Shown here: piece by piece, positions 1 through 10,396 of the stretch | Position numbering within the stretch: position 1 is the first letter of the stretch | How the letters are laid out: every line of letters begins with the position of its first letter | DNA from: Paramicrosporidium saccamoebae | Lineage: Eukaryota > Rozellomycota | Length of the DNA: 64,000 bases | Direction: 5' to 3' | Assembly (NCBI GenBank): GCA_002794465.1 | Contig: MTSL01000126.1 | Coordinates: forward strand, 1-64,000 | Made by a program: the position numbers and the translations under genes | The notes under the pieces: generated by a model | What the model saw: the letters and a program-made list of their open reading frames with translations, nothing else | What the model was told of the DNA's origin: nothing | The model's database searches: none

Positions 1-10
1 TCCAATAGCC

Positions 11-157
11 CTTTTATAGTCTCCCGAGTTGCATAGTAATAATCCTCAAATGATAAGATATAGATCTCTTTATCCTTCATCGATTGTTCTGATTATCTCT
101 TCTCCAAACTAGGGAACTATTTCTAAAAGACATGCTAATCAGTCCTCTACGTCACAC
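11..157 (+). mobile_element. MITE-like repeat, copy A (truncated)
   Basis: This stretch matches the 3' two thirds of the repeats at 6506-6740 and 19013-19248, sharing the blocks 'agttgcatagtaataatcc', 'agatatagatctc' and 'ctccaaactagggaactatt'. It ends in ctacgtcacac (147-157), the imperfect inverse of the family's 5' end gtgtcgcgtag. The first ten bases of the window do not match, so the 5' part is missing or diverged. No open reading frame is carried. The nature of the element is inferred from the terminal repeats. Confidence 0.6.
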
Positions 158-317
158 CAGCATATCATTGATTAATTCGGCTCAAATGGCGATCCCACAA
201 GCCATTCCAACCACATTAAGGGTGGCTACCTATAAGGAAGCCATACACTTTAATAAAAAGCAATTCACCCATCAACAGTAGTATCTATCTGCTCTAATCT
301 AAACATTCAAAAAGATG

Positions 318-401
318 TGTCACCAGTGGGATTCGAACCCACGCCCCCTTACGGAGACAGCATCTTGAGTGCTGCGTCTTAGACCGCTCGACCATAGTGA
401 C
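318..401 (-). tRNA. tRNA-Leu (anticodon CAA)
   Basis: Read on the minus strand this is an 84-nt class II tRNA. The acceptor stem GTCACTA pairs with TGGTGAC (one G-T pair), with A as discriminator base. The anticodon stem CAGCA/TGCTG encloses the loop CTCAAGA, giving anticodon CAA, which reads UUG leucine codons. The T arm carries GGTTCGAATCC, the pol III B box. A long variable arm is present, as expected for tRNA-Leu. There is no intron, and CCA is not encoded. It is the only tRNA I could find in the window. Confidence 0.95.
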
Positions 402-666
402 CGTACTAGGGGACCCGTAATAATAGTATATGTAAGGAAAATTCATAGTAGTAATATGTGAGGTGAGTAGTAGCGATCCTTTTTAATATAATCGGGATTT
501 GCAGTAGTGATTCGTAATAATAATATTTGCTTATGATTGGCGGTCTATAAAGGCGCCTTTAATTAACATCTACTCTCGTGTACTAATAGTCCACTATATT
601 TGGTCACTATTCATGTGCTATACTCTCTCATAATATATAAACCTGTGAAGCTAATACATGAAACAT

Positions 667-1779
667 CTACTTTAATAAGCTTGTAATGGGGAATGGGTCT
701 TTCTGACTCAGAACAAGAGTAGACTTTTCCTGAGATATATATCCCCTAACAAGCCCCCGCTCAATCAAATTTGCAATGTAGCATGCAATCTCGTCTACTG
801 ACAATCCAACTGCTGTAGGAAGGGTGGTGAGCTGCATTCTCGAATTGGATCCAGCCAACAAAAAGATTTTCCTTACAAGGTTGCGCCACCCGAAGAGGAT
901 TAACTTTTCCCAGAGCAGAAAAGTACCTAGACGTAGAAGGGTGCCTTCGCTGGACGTAATCAATTCCTGATACTGGCTCAAATCGCCACTTTTGAGCGCC
1001 GCCAGGGCGGATACATAGAAGGAATGGTCCAGACCATATCGCTTTAGTAACTCTCCAGATGGTCTCAGTCCCCGCAATAGGACACGCAGTGGGATCAGAT
1101 AATGCAATATTAACTGCTTGTTATGGAATGCATCCACTGGACAATGCTCAAACGCCACCAGCAGTTCCGCCTCGGATCGAGAATATTCGCCATTTACAAA
1201 GTAGTATCGGCCCAGCAAGTACTTGAACTCGACTAGATGGGCCTTTGGATATCGTTCTGCTCCAGGCAAATCTGCTGCCCCCACGGCTCTGAGCACATTG
1301 CCACACAGATTCAGCTGATCCAATTTGAAATAGACTCGGAACAGCATTGCCATCATGCGGTATGCGCCCCATTTTCGAGACTCTCTCAATAGTTGCCGGT
1401 CGGTGAGACAAATGGTGACTGATTTGTTGAGGAGACGGGCGCATTCCTGTTGTTCTGCCTCAGGGAGTTGGAAGGCGAGGACGAGAAGTGTATGGTTCAG
1501 AAGATAAAAGACGGGAAGTATCCAGCGCGTGCAGGAGAGCGAGAGACGATGCAGAATTTGTACCAAGACGACTTGTTCGCCAAATGCGCCAGATACTCCT
1601 CCCGAGGTCATATGGGTAGCAACTCGCAGATGGGCCGAAAGAAGGTCGCACCACAGTCCCGGCAGAACATTTAGTCTTCCCTCACCGTTAATAGTGTTTT
1701 CAAGCTTTAGTAAATTGGCTAATTGTGTCCCATCTTCCTGTTCAATGCAACAGGCAATTCGCTCCAGATACTTTATCAT
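667..1779 (-). CDS. PCID2: PCI-domain protein, PCID2/Thp1 (TREX-2 mRNA export)
   Basis: The product is about 370 residues. PCID2/Thp1 is a TREX-2 subunit that links transcription to mRNA export at the nuclear pore; the COP9-associated Csn12 belongs to the same family. The middle carries the helical-repeat signature [19 protein letters not shown] and [12 protein letters not shown]. The C-terminal half is a PCI domain ending in a winged helix ([23 protein letters not shown]). I chose the methionine at 1779 ([11 protein letters not shown]). An in-frame ATG at 1878 would add 33 residues that overlap the divergent LSM1 first exon and look non-conserved. The start codon is 55 bp from that of LSM1, so the two genes share one promoter. 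PCID2 is preferred over Csn12 from context only. Confidence 0.8.
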   Translation of the reverse strand: MIKYLERIACCIEQEDGTQLANLLKLENTINGEGRLNVLPGLWCDLLSAHLRVATHMTSGGVSGAFGEQVVLVQILHRLSLSCTRWILPVFYLLNHTLLVLAFQLPEAEQQECARLLNKSVTICLTDRQLLRESRKWGAYRMMAMLFRVYFKLDQLNLCGNVLRAVGAADLPGAERYPKAHLVEFKYLLGRYYFVNGEYSRSEAELLVAFEHCPVDAFHNKQLILHYLIPLRVLLRGLRPSGELLKRYGLDHSFYVSALAALKSGDLSQYQELITSSEGTLLRLGTFLLWEKLILFGWRNLVRKIFLLAGSNSRMQLTTLPTAVGLSVDEIACYIANLIERGLVRGYISQEKSTLVLSQKDPFPITSLLK

Positions 1780-1834
1780 CACTTGTAACCGAAGCCACAA
1801 CCACAACTGCACCGGCAACAGCGACCCCAGCAGA

Positions 1835-2298
1835 ATGGAAAGTGCCGTCCCAGGAGCCAACAACCTCACCGAACTCATCGATAGTATCCTCTACTAAACT
1901 CTTTCGTGACATTTTTGTAGGACGACTACTCGTGGTGCTACGAGATGGACGAAAACTGTATGGAATCCTGAGGTCCTACGACCAGTTTGGCAATATTGTC
2001 CTCGGCGACACCATCGAACGGTATTATGTCGACCTAGAGTATTCAGAGGAGCACCTTGGGATATTTCTCGTCCGTGGCGAGAACATTGTCCTGCTTGGTG
2101 AAATTGTACATTTCCGCAGTGGACTGATTGTAGGACGAGGACGAGTTCAAGAGTGTCAGTCGACGGATGAGTCGGTTCAAGAGGCCGCTGGAACAGTTCA
2201 TGCCGCAGTATCGAGAGGTCAGGAGGGTGGAAGGACAGGCCAAACTATTGGCACAACAGTTTGGTGCGACAGACATGGCCGAATACGATGCTTATTAA
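1835..2298 (+). CDS. LSM1: LSM1, subunit of the cytoplasmic Lsm1-7 decapping ring
   Basis: LSM1 binds oligoadenylated mRNA ends with Lsm2-7 and Pat1 and promotes decapping in P-bodies. The gene is join(1835..1883,1921..2105,2134..2298), with introns of 37 and 28 nt, and encodes 132 residues (human LSM1 has 133). After splicing the N-terminus reads [20 protein letters not shown]. The Sm fold follows, with [19 protein letters not shown] (Sm1) and [16 protein letters not shown] (Sm2). The C-terminal helix region ends in [10 protein letters not shown], the tail typical of LSM1 and absent from other Lsm proteins. The first intron has a TACTAAAC branch site. The stop codon is embedded in TTAATAAA, so it overlaps a likely poly(A) signal. 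Confidence 0.93.
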
Positions 2299-2436
2299 TA
2301 AACGGCAGTATTGGGAAACAGTAGCCGGGTAATTGTTATGTAGGCAAGTGTGGAAAAAAGAGTCAGAGAGGAGGAGCGGAAAGGTTGACACTTCAGCATA
2401 TATATACGTTGAAATCGTTATGGAGACTGTCTGGAT

Positions 2437-3557
2437 TTAGGATTTGTCTTTATTTAGACGATCCAGCACCTTGTTTACCTGACGTACCTGTCTGTCCAAT
2501 TTCTGACGCTCTTTATGTGCGCGTTCCTTTTTAGTAACAGTCCTGTGAGCTTCGTCGTCGTCAGAATCATGTCCCGGATAGCATTCGTCATAGTCATCCA
2601 ACATTGGCGTCTTGGCAATCCCATCAGTGGCAATCTTTCGAAGCGATTCGGGTAAGAGGTCTTGGGGAATCTCTTTGGCCGTGTCAAACAGTACCGGCTT
2701 GTCAACAGGTTCGCTCCTCTGACGAGCCTCAAAGACATATTCCTCTAAATTGGGGAAAATGTCCTCAACCGCGTCAACATCCAGACTCGGGATCGATTTC
2801 TTTGCTTTGGGCAGAATCGCCTTTTGGACAGTTTCATAAAATCCCGGTGGCTCTGAGAGGGACTCTTCTCGTTTGCCTCGGACTAATGTGCGCACGATCG
2901 ACTTTCCCTCGTCAAATAAATAGGCCATTCTTCCTGGAATAAAGCTCTCCACCCTTTCTTTAGATAATGTTTGGGCCTCGGTTGCAATCATTTTGTACAC
3001 ATTCTCTGCCATTTTGGATCGGAAGATTGGCTGCTTTTCCCCATGTTTAATCGTTCCCTTTAGTTTGCGAGCCTCTTCCATGTCTAGCGCCACCGTCTCA
3101 GTCTCCTCTTTGGGTTCACCTCTTGTTGGACTCCACGATTCTTCCTCCCTTAGTCGCTTGGTCTCTTGTCTGACTACGTTTCTCCTTTCAGCAGCACGAT
3201 CGACGTATTCTTCCTCTTTTGCAAAGATGGGCCTGTCGGGAGCTGATTCTTTTGCTCCCTTCACCATCTTTCCGCCTCTACCACTGCTCATTCTGGGAAC
3301 TGTCAGTCCGTCTGCATGTGGTGTCATCCTACATATTTGTCAGCAAAGCACGCCATGGTACACAACGGATGTAAACGACCGGGTGGATGCTGCAACAGCT
3401 CGAGGAGTCATCATTAGCTTGCGCGCTTCGACGGCGTCAACAGCACCGGCTGGTCGTTTCTTTGGCAATTGTGGGACTTTGAAACCGTCGGGTGCCTTGG
3501 GGTTTGTATATTCTACAATGTCCAGAACAAAGTAGACCGCTTACCATTGTCTCCCAT
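2437..3557 (-). CDS. IK: RED/IK spliceosomal protein
   Basis: RED (IK, SMU2 in plants) is a spliceosomal B-complex protein that works with SMU1. The gene is complement(join(2437..3328,3362..3512,3545..3557)), with 33- and 32-nt introns, giving 351 residues. Family landmarks in order are KLMMTPRA (RED N-terminus), FRSKMAENVYKMI, SFIPGRMAYLFD, VEDIFPNLEEYV, DECYPGHDSDDD and the basic coiled C-terminus KLDRQVRQVNKVLDRLN. The long RE/RD-dipeptide tract of animal RED is absent, so the protein is much shorter than the human one (about 557). Its first exon is only 13 nt, and its ATG lies 24 bp from that of the divergent carrier gene. Confidence 0.88.
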
Positions 3558-3581
3558 GGCCGGCCCTAGTAATCTCGGAGC

Positions 3582-4508
3582 ATGGCCGAGTCAAAGACCT
3601 CTTCCAGCGTACAATCCGATAATCGTTTTCATGCATAGGCCATCACGAGCGTGGTGAACGGCGGATTAGCAGGCGTAGCAGCTCGAACAGTCTCTTCTCC
3701 TATCGACTTGCTAAAGATACGCTTCCAGCTTCAGGCCGGCAATCAATACAGCTCTATCCTCGGCGCTGTGCGTAGTGTGATTCGCGAAGAGGGTCCCTTG
3801 GGGTTCTGGAAGGGGAACATGGCCGGCCTTTGGCTGTATGCGTCTTATTCTGCTGTGCAGTTTAGCATTTATGAGAAGATTAAAGGCAAGCTTGGACACG
3901 TACTCGATGCGGCCGGTTACTGAGTAGTCTAGGGAACGGTGGGATCGGCAAGCGTTGGAGCAACGGCAGCCTTGGGAGGAACGCTGATTAGTTATCCATT
4001 CGATCTAATACGGACACGCCACTCGATTCAGCAGACCCATCAACGCCATTATCGAAGCATCTATCAGACTATTGACGTTATCATCCGCGAAGAGGGCCCA
4101 CGCGGTCTTTACAAGGGAATGGGCCCATCTCTGGCCCAAGTAGTGCCCTATATGGGAATCGTCTTTGCCGCCTATGAGCGATCCAAAAGGACTCTACTGG
4201 CTGCTCAGGTGACTGAGAACACGGCCAACGTTCTCTCTGGCATGATCTCTGGATTTGTCAGCAAGCTAATAATGATGCCCGTAGATGTGATTCGCAAACG
4301 ACTGCAAATCCAGGGTTCACAATACCGTGTTTATATTCTAAAAGACCTCCCCATCTACAATGGATTTTTCGATTGCATCAAGAGTATTTGGAGAGTAGAG
4401 GGGCCGAGGGGCTTCTTTTCTGGCCTATCATTGGCCCTGTTAAAGTCTGTGCCTGCCACAACCACAACATTTCTCGTGTATGGCTTTTTGAAAAGCTTGC
4501 AATCCTAA
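3582..4508 (+). CDS. TPC1: Mitochondrial thiamine pyrophosphate carrier (SLC25A19/Tpc1)
   Basis: This inner-membrane carrier imports thiamine pyrophosphate for matrix dehydrogenases. The gene is join(3582..3608,3639..3899,3933..4508), with introns of 30 and 33 nt, encoding 287 residues, typical for a three-repeat carrier. The three Px[D/E]xx[K/R] signatures are SPIDLLKIR, SYPFDLIRTR and MPVDVIRKR, one per ~100-residue repeat, each followed by EEGP/VEGP motifs. GGLAGVAARTVSSPIDLLKIRFQLQ matches the TPC1 subgroup. A related carrier such as the CoA/ADP type cannot be fully excluded. Its 3' end is 36 bp before PRMT5. Confidence 0.82.
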
Positions 4509-4544
4509 ATCAAAGGGAAATAAATTGTCAAGTTCCACTGGGGG

Positions 4545-6373
4545 ATGGACAATAGATACAGACTTCGATGTGGCAGAGTGCTGGATGTCGATGAAATTCG
4601 AAGCGTTAAAAATCTGCATCGAGAACCTCAAGACGGCGCAGAAGGCGCTGCAGACTTGCATCCCAGCTACTCTTGGCTGCCCAACTTGATTCCAGGACCG
4701 ACTGACTCTCCCGTCTCGTTCATAGTAGTGGACTTGTTTGCGGGAGAGGTTAACTTTGACCAGTTTGAAAGCTTTGAGCAGCTGTGGAGCCAACATGCGC
4801 TTGTAACATCCGAACTGGGTGTATCCCCCGCAGTATGGAGGTCCAGCATTATTGTTGCCATCCAAGGCGAGGCCATTGTTTCGAAACATGTATATCCGGG
4901 CATTGGCTGATTCGGTAGGCTTCTCAAGTGAGGAATTTCCTTGAATACCTTGGTTTAACGTCGATCATTATTTGGGGAGTGTCTCGTATTCCCATTGAAC
5001 AAGCAGTTTCTTGGATCAATGAAACATTTCTTACTGTCTACCTGGATGTGGATATCCCCCTATGGCGTCAAATCTACCACCAAGTCCCCAGGGGACGTGC
5101 ATTGGCACAGTTTGACCAGTTGGTTCGTCTTGGAAACGTAAACGAGTGGATCGCTAATGATCTTGGGATGTTTAGCATCAAGACTGATGATTTCATGGTT
5201 GGTGCCAATTGCACTGCTGATGACTTCATGGTTGGTGGTAATTGCACTGCAATTTCCTTGCCGCATAATCCTCGAAAAGTGCTAGAAAGACTGCTATTAC
5301 AAGAAACCCCCAGTGTTATGAAATTCACCAATTCCCTAGTGTCCGAGTGCACCAAGTACTGTAAGAAGACTATCGGCGCGGCAGGGCCAAAGCCATATAT
5401 TGATACGGTCGCTGGTTGCCTTGAAGATGTCTTTCAGACTCCTCTCCAGCCCTTGGCCGATCATCTCTCTGCCGAGACGTATGCTGTTTTTGAACAAGAC
5501 CAAGTCAAATATGAACAATACCGTGAAGCCATTAGGAACGCACTCGATAGGTTGAACTCGCCCACGATTCTCATTGTCGGAGCCGGACGTGGTCCCTTGG
5601 TTGACCAAGTCCTTGATGCGTCGGAGGGATTGAAAGTTCAAATTATTGCCATGGAAAAGAACCCCAGCGCCTATTTGACCCTGAAGGACCGCAACAAGCG
5701 AGATTGGATGGGCAAGGTGAGACTTGTTTTTGGTGATATTCGCCAGGTTGCTGTCTTCAAAGTGGACGTGGTTGTAAGCGAGCTCTTGGGATCCTTTGGA
5801 GACAACGAGTTGGCCCCAGAGTGCATTATAGCGGCGCTAAAGTTTCTGAAAGAAGGCGGAATTATGATCCCCGAGACGTCACATAGTTACATTCAGCCTG
5901 TGACGTACCTGAAATCGCACCGTATTATTGCGCAGCATCCCTTGGGATCTGAGATTGCTGTAAACTCTCCGCACGTTGTATACACCCGAAGCGCCATGAG
6001 TTTAGCCGATCCGCAGCTCGTTTTTAGCTTTAACTATAAAGCGACAGAAGTACCTCCTGCAATTTCGACCAGGATCACGTTCACTATCCAGAGTGCCGGC
6101 TATCTAGATGGATTTCTGGGATACTTTACGTCAAATCTCTTTGGAAAAGTCTCTTTGAGCACTTGTCCCGATGGGCACACTCCCCATATGGCAAGTTGGT
6201 TCCCCATCTTTTTTCCGTACTCTAATCGAGATCGTCGACTATCCCAGGGTGATGTGTTGACAATTGAGTTTTTGCGCATCTCTGATGAGTTTGGCGTGTG
6301 GTATCAGTGGAAAATTAATGACGAATCCTGGTATAACCAGGACGGAAAGTATTACAAAATTAAGCTGCAATAA
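4545..6373 (+). CDS. PRMT5: PRMT5/Skb1 type II protein arginine methyltransferase
   Basis: PRMT5 makes symmetric dimethylarginine on Sm proteins and histones. The model is join(4545..4889,4919..6373) with a 29-nt intron (599 residues; human 637). The C-terminal catalytic part is unmistakable: the PRMT5 signature PLQPLADHLSAETYAVFE with its specificity Phe, the SAM loop VGAGRGPLVDQ, the double-E loop SELLGSFGDNELAPE and the beta barrel (HTPHMASWFPIFFP). The N-terminal TIM barrel is recognisable from NFLEYLGLTSIII onward. The first ~60 residues are poorly conserved and another reading frame is open there, so the exact N-terminus is uncertain. An 11-residue tandem duplication lies in the barrel. 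The stop codon overlaps AATAAA. Confidence 0.88.
5186..5251 (+). repeat. 33-bp in-frame tandem duplication in PRMT5
   Basis: Two 33-bp copies encode DDFMVGANCTA and DDFMVGGNCTA back to back. They differ at only a few bases, so the duplication is recent or conserved by conversion. It lies in the poorly conserved linker of the N-terminal barrel. Confidence 0.9.
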
Positions 6374-6836
6374 ATGTATATTTTTGCGTACTGGAAAAGG
6401 GAGGCTAGTGCCACGTAGCTTTGTCAGGCGGAAAGTAAACCCTTTTATCTCCAATTGACACATTTTCAGTTTTCTTGACTCTATTCTTGATAATACGTGA
6501 TCATTGTGTCGCGTAGTGGGGATAATACCACGGACTTTGTCACTACTATTTATTTGGGAGGCAAGGGAACTCGTTTATTATCAATTTGTAAGTCATTTTA
6601 TAATCTCTCAAGTTGCATAGTAATAATCCCCAAAGGGTAAGATATAGATCTCATTATCCTTCATCGACTGTTCTGATTGTCCTTTCTCCAAACTAGGGAA
6701 CTATTTCCACAAAACATGCTAATCAGTCTTCTACGTCACAATTGGATCCAGTACTTTATAAATATAGCGACTCATGAATACATTACCTTACACATCCATT
6801 ACATTATCCCACACATCCATTACATTAGATTATATA
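6374..6836. other. Intergenic region between PRMT5 and MAGO (convergent 3' ends)
   Basis: No gene is seen. The interval holds repeat copy B (6506-6740), followed by a short direct repeat of 'acacatccattacatta' near 6790-6830, and the downstream flanks of both genes. Confidence 0.7.
6506..6740 (+). mobile_element. MITE-like repeat, copy B (full length)
   Basis: A 235-bp copy opens with gtgtcgcgtagtggggataa and ends with ctacgtcaca. The ends are imperfect inverted repeats of about 11 bp. It is near-identical to copy C over its whole length and carries no coding capacity. No clear target-site duplication is seen in this copy. Confidence 0.65.
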
Positions 6837-7351
6837 TTATATGGGTTTGACTTTGAAATGCGAGGTTACTAGTGAAAATACAAACGACTTTAGGTCTTGG
6901 ACCAGGTAATAAAAGGCCTTTAGTCCCTCTGGATCCTCGCTCTGCTGCACATCCACCAACGAGCCCAACTTTGCCGTCTAAAATTATACTACAGCCGTCT
7001 GCCTATTTACCGAAAAACGAATATGCTCCTCCCCCATAATCACTTCCAGTTCTTGCTTCCCCACTTTGTCTGGCAATGGCCACATCCGATCATCCTCCAG
7101 CATCACCTCACTCTCCATTAACATCCGACGCAACTCGCTCAACACCAATGGCGACACATGCACCTCTTTGCGAATCATCGAGTCGCGCTTGTAGTTGGAG
7201 TTGTTGGCGTAACGGAGCATGCCGTCGGGGTGGAATTCAAACTCGAGAAATTCATGGCCAAAACGACCAAAATGACCCGTACTATCAGAACATTAGATAC
7301 AAGGAGAAAGCACTACTAATAACGAAGATAAAACTCGGAAGAGGGGTCCAT
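6837..7351 (-). CDS. MAGOH: Mago nashi, exon junction complex core
   Basis: MAGO pairs with Y14 and locks eIF4A3 on spliced mRNA. The gene is complement(join(6837..6977,7011..7281,7317..7351)), with 33- and 35-nt introns, and gives 148 residues (human 146). The whole length is conserved: [74 protein letters not shown] and the terminal [10 protein letters not shown]. Its presence implies a working exon junction complex in an organism with ~30-nt introns. Confidence 0.95.
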
Positions 7352-7601
7352 TACCGCTACCCCTGGATGCAGGAGTAGACTTGTTGTGCATTCTCAACAT
7401 TAGTCTAGCCATAGAGAGAACATTGCAAGGTCGCACTAAAATGAATTTGCAAGCTGATATTATCCAAATCTACGTGTAAAGTCTTGAGAGTATATAGCAA
7501 ATAGAAAGATGCTTGGGTTCTGATTGGTGGGGATTCGACAACAACGTCTGATTGGCTACATAGTCCCAAAGTCGGACCATGATGTCAAGAGCTACCCTGG
7601 A

Positions 7602-8393
7602 ATGGCCGATCACTTTGGTATAAGTAACGTGTGTAAAAGCACCATCTCCTCTATGAGTGGACCCCGAAAGCGCCGTGAAAATCACAACGAAATTGAAAAG
7701 AAACGCCGAGACCAACAGCGCCTAAGGCTGGAAGAGCTTCGTGAGAGTATTCCTCGTCTTCAGGCGGAGCGCCCCTCTGCAGTAAACATCATTATGGAGG
7801 CCATAAACTACATTCGGGAGCTAAACGAGCGGGTCACACAACTGGATGCATTTATCGTGGGGATGGGAAAGGTGCCTCCTGCACAAGTGCAGCGTTATGT
7901 TACTGTGCCGGACCAGCCTCACACCATGCCAGGCGACGTCCTCTTCAGCTACTTACAGACCAAGAATCCACTGGCATATGGAATGCAGGCGGATAAAGGC
8001 TTTAACGCTGGGAGGGCAGGGAGTGGGGACGAGAATACAAATTTGTTTGACCCAGACCAGTACCAGTACCAAGCCACAGGACAGGCCCTTCGCCGTGATT
8101 CAGCAATGCTGCTACCGACTAAAGACCCAAAAACCTTTCTCTTTGGCAAACGAGATAGCATCCAGAATTTATTTACGGGGAGCATGCCCGCCATCTTTCA
8201 CGAAAACGCAATGGCGGATATCCAATGTTCTACCTGTTATCGGGGAGTGGACAATCTCATCATGATTGACTGTGACGGTTGCCATCATTGGTATCATATC
8301 CGGTGTGTGGGGATCGAGTCGCATTCTATTCCTTTACAGTGGAAGTGTGTAAAGTGCATGTCACCTCCTCTAGTGGAAATTACACAGGCTTAG
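7602..8393 (+). CDS. bHLH transcription factor with C-terminal PHD finger
   Basis: The product is 263 residues from the ATG at 7602; a second in-frame ATG lies at 7653. Residues ~20-80 form a basic helix-loop-helix. The basic region HNEIEKKRRDQQR has the His/Glu/Arg pattern of E-box (CACGTG-type) binders, and helix 2 is VNIIMEAINYIRELNERV. The last 50 residues are a PHD zinc finger: CSTCYRG, then MIDCDGCHHWYHIRC, then WKCVKC. PHD fingers usually read histone H3 tails. The middle is low-complexity and unrecognised. Two CCAAT boxes (reverse, 7522 and 7549) lie just upstream. I do not know a named family with this domain pair. Confidence 0.8.
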   Translation: MADHFGISNVCKSTISSMSGPRKRRENHNEIEKKRRDQQRLRLEELRESIPRLQAERPSAVNIIMEAINYIRELNERVTQLDAFIVGMGKVPPAQVQRYVTVPDQPHTMPGDVLFSYLQTKNPLAYGMQADKGFNAGRAGSGDENTNLFDPDQYQYQATGQALRRDSAMLLPTKDPKTFLFGKRDSIQNLFTGSMPAIFHENAMADIQCSTCYRGVDNLIMIDCDGCHHWYHIRCVGIESHSIPLQWKCVKCMSPPLVEITQA

Positions 8394-8895
8394 TAATTGA
8401 TGATTATATACTAGAGAGAGTAAACATTTTTGTTAATCTTCCACCACATATACTTACTTATATGGTTAATGGCCCTTTATTTGAGTCTTTGGCCCGTAAT
8501 TATAGCATTGCACAACATCTGGGTGAACATTTTTGTCAACCTTCCAATATTCTTGTTAATCTCCCAACCCAGCAGAGCCTGTGAGTTATGTACTAGAGAA
8601 TAAAAGTCTGTTGATGGGCGTATAAGTCTCATTAAGGTATGTGGCATATAGGCAGCGTCCTTAATAGGACAGGAACGGACTGTGGGATCGTTACCTGTAT
8701 CGGACCCAACACTAACAAGAAGATAATATTTAGCAGAACCTCTACTACAAGCCTCTCAGCTACGCTCTCGCGCGCTAACAGAGCCTCTACACCACTCATA
8801 GGCCGCATAATTGGCGCCATTCCAAATGGGGTAATGTTCTATAATGCTCCATTGCCATGGTATAAAAAGGTCCACGGGCGCATGAATGCTGCAGA
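8394..8895. other. 500-bp intergenic region with direct repeats
   Basis: No gene is supported. Two copies of a ~21-bp block (aacatttttgttaatcttcc near 8423 and aacatttttgtcaaccttcc near 8526) and two of a 'tactagaga' block lie downstream of the bHLH-PHD gene. The right part is the promoter side of the HORMA gene. Confidence 0.6.
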
Positions 8896-10396
8896 ATGGA
8901 AGAAGAGAACAGTCTTCAAGTGTCGGCAAAGCTGCTTCAATGCGTATTTTCTTGCATCGCCTATATACGGTAACCACGACCATCACGCCTAACATTAGGG
9001 AATTCTTCCCAGACGAAAACTTTCGAGATGATCGCTTTGAAGGAATGTCATTAAAAAGAATCGTCCGCGGTGTTAATCCACATGCCGACCGCCTGCTTGA
9101 CTGGATTGAAAAGGGTTGCTATGATGCGTTGTTGAAAAAGTATCTTGAGACTGTGACCGTCGGCATCTTTACCGATCCTGACAAGCCCAATGTGATACTG
9201 GAATCTTACACTCTGGCAGTTTCATATCCGTCCTCCCGCGAACATGAGATGCTTCGTTCCATGCGTGACGTATCTGCTAGTATGACTGTCCAGATTGGCG
9301 CCCAAAGTACAGAAATCTCTGCAGGCAAGGGCACGTTTGCACAGCAAATCACCAAGATCCTACGCACATTGTGTGTAATGCTGCAGACCCTGAAGCCTCT
9401 CCCTGACAAAAAGCATGCCAGTATGCAAGTTACATATTACGACGAGCTTACGCCCTCTGACTATGAACCGCCTGGTTTTGTGGGAACAGTGTTTGATGTG
9501 CAGTATTTGTTCGAAAAGCCGACCTTGAAGCACGACTTTGGCGTGGCCGAATCGAATCACCATCGCATTGGGGTAGGATTGGAGACTGCAGTTGTGGCAC
9601 AGGAAGCAACCAACGAGGCTGAAAGTGTTCCGGAACAGATGGCAGACATTATCGACACCGCCCCCACATTAACCATATCTCAGGCTATTGGAAACAGAGA
9701 TCTGACTCTGGAAACAATTGGTACACAATCTTTGCTTCCTGATGTATTATAGTACCTGTCATGAAAAAAAAGAGCACCGAAATAGTTCCAGACGGAGAAG
9801 GCAAGGGTGAGAACAAGGTTGGCTGTCTTTGTGGCGATTCTGAATCAGACTTGGACATGATTCTGTGCGACAAGTGCCAGCTTTGGCAGCATACCCCATG
9901 CGCAGGGTATTGCACAAACAAGGATAAGCGCATTCCGGATCAATACATGTGCTACAATTGTCAGTATCACAACAACAAGAAGCTACTCAGAAACCTCCAG
10001 GAGCTGTCGTCATTCCGACGCGCCATCTCGGTAGTGTTCTCCGAGGGGCTCATCAGTATTGCCTGGTTTTCGAAGCGCCTTGGTATGCACTTGGATTTGA
10101 AATAGTTATTTTTAGGTTGTGGTGTGGCAAAAGCCTCGAAATTAATCCGCCGCCTTGAGGGAGAAGGACTTGTCAGCAAGCCAAATAGCCAGATCCGCAC
10201 CTACTCGTATATGGTCCACAAGACGCCCGAGGCAAAGGAAAAGATTCGATACTTTTTTGGACTCGACCTGTCCGTATTCCCCGAACTCATGGGATTATTA
10301 AAGGGAGGAAACGTGTCTCCTAAGCGACCGATCAGACCCTCTATGCCTGCCAAGCGTCGCAAGAGTGTCTCTTATGAAAAAGTGTCATGCCATTAG
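8896..10396 (+). CDS. HOP1: Meiotic HORMA-domain protein, Hop1/HORMAD type
   Basis: Hop1 proteins build the meiotic chromosome axis and promote double-strand breaks and inter-homologue bias. The gene is join(8896..8969,8999..9720,9753..10082,10116..10396), with introns of 29, 32 and 33 nt, giving 468 residues. Splicing restores the HORMA start SAKLLQCVFSCIAYIREFFPDENF and GVNPHADRLLDWIEKGCYDAL (residues ~1-220). Residues ~280-335 are a PHD finger (CLCGDSESD, ILCDKCQLWQHTPC, YMCYNC). A winged helix follows (AWFSKRLGCGVAKASKLIRR). HORMA-PHD-wHTH is the architecture described for many Hop1 proteins with a chromatin-binding region. The basic C-terminus may hold the closure motif (inference). Confidence 0.9.

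Noticed and set aside
4570-4690. Alternative frame (DVAECWMSMKFEALKIC...) at the PRMT5 5' end
   Set aside because: It ends in a stop without a plausible splice to the PRMT5 frame; the frame from 4545 joins the conserved part through a normal 29-nt intron. I left the exact N-terminus as uncertain.
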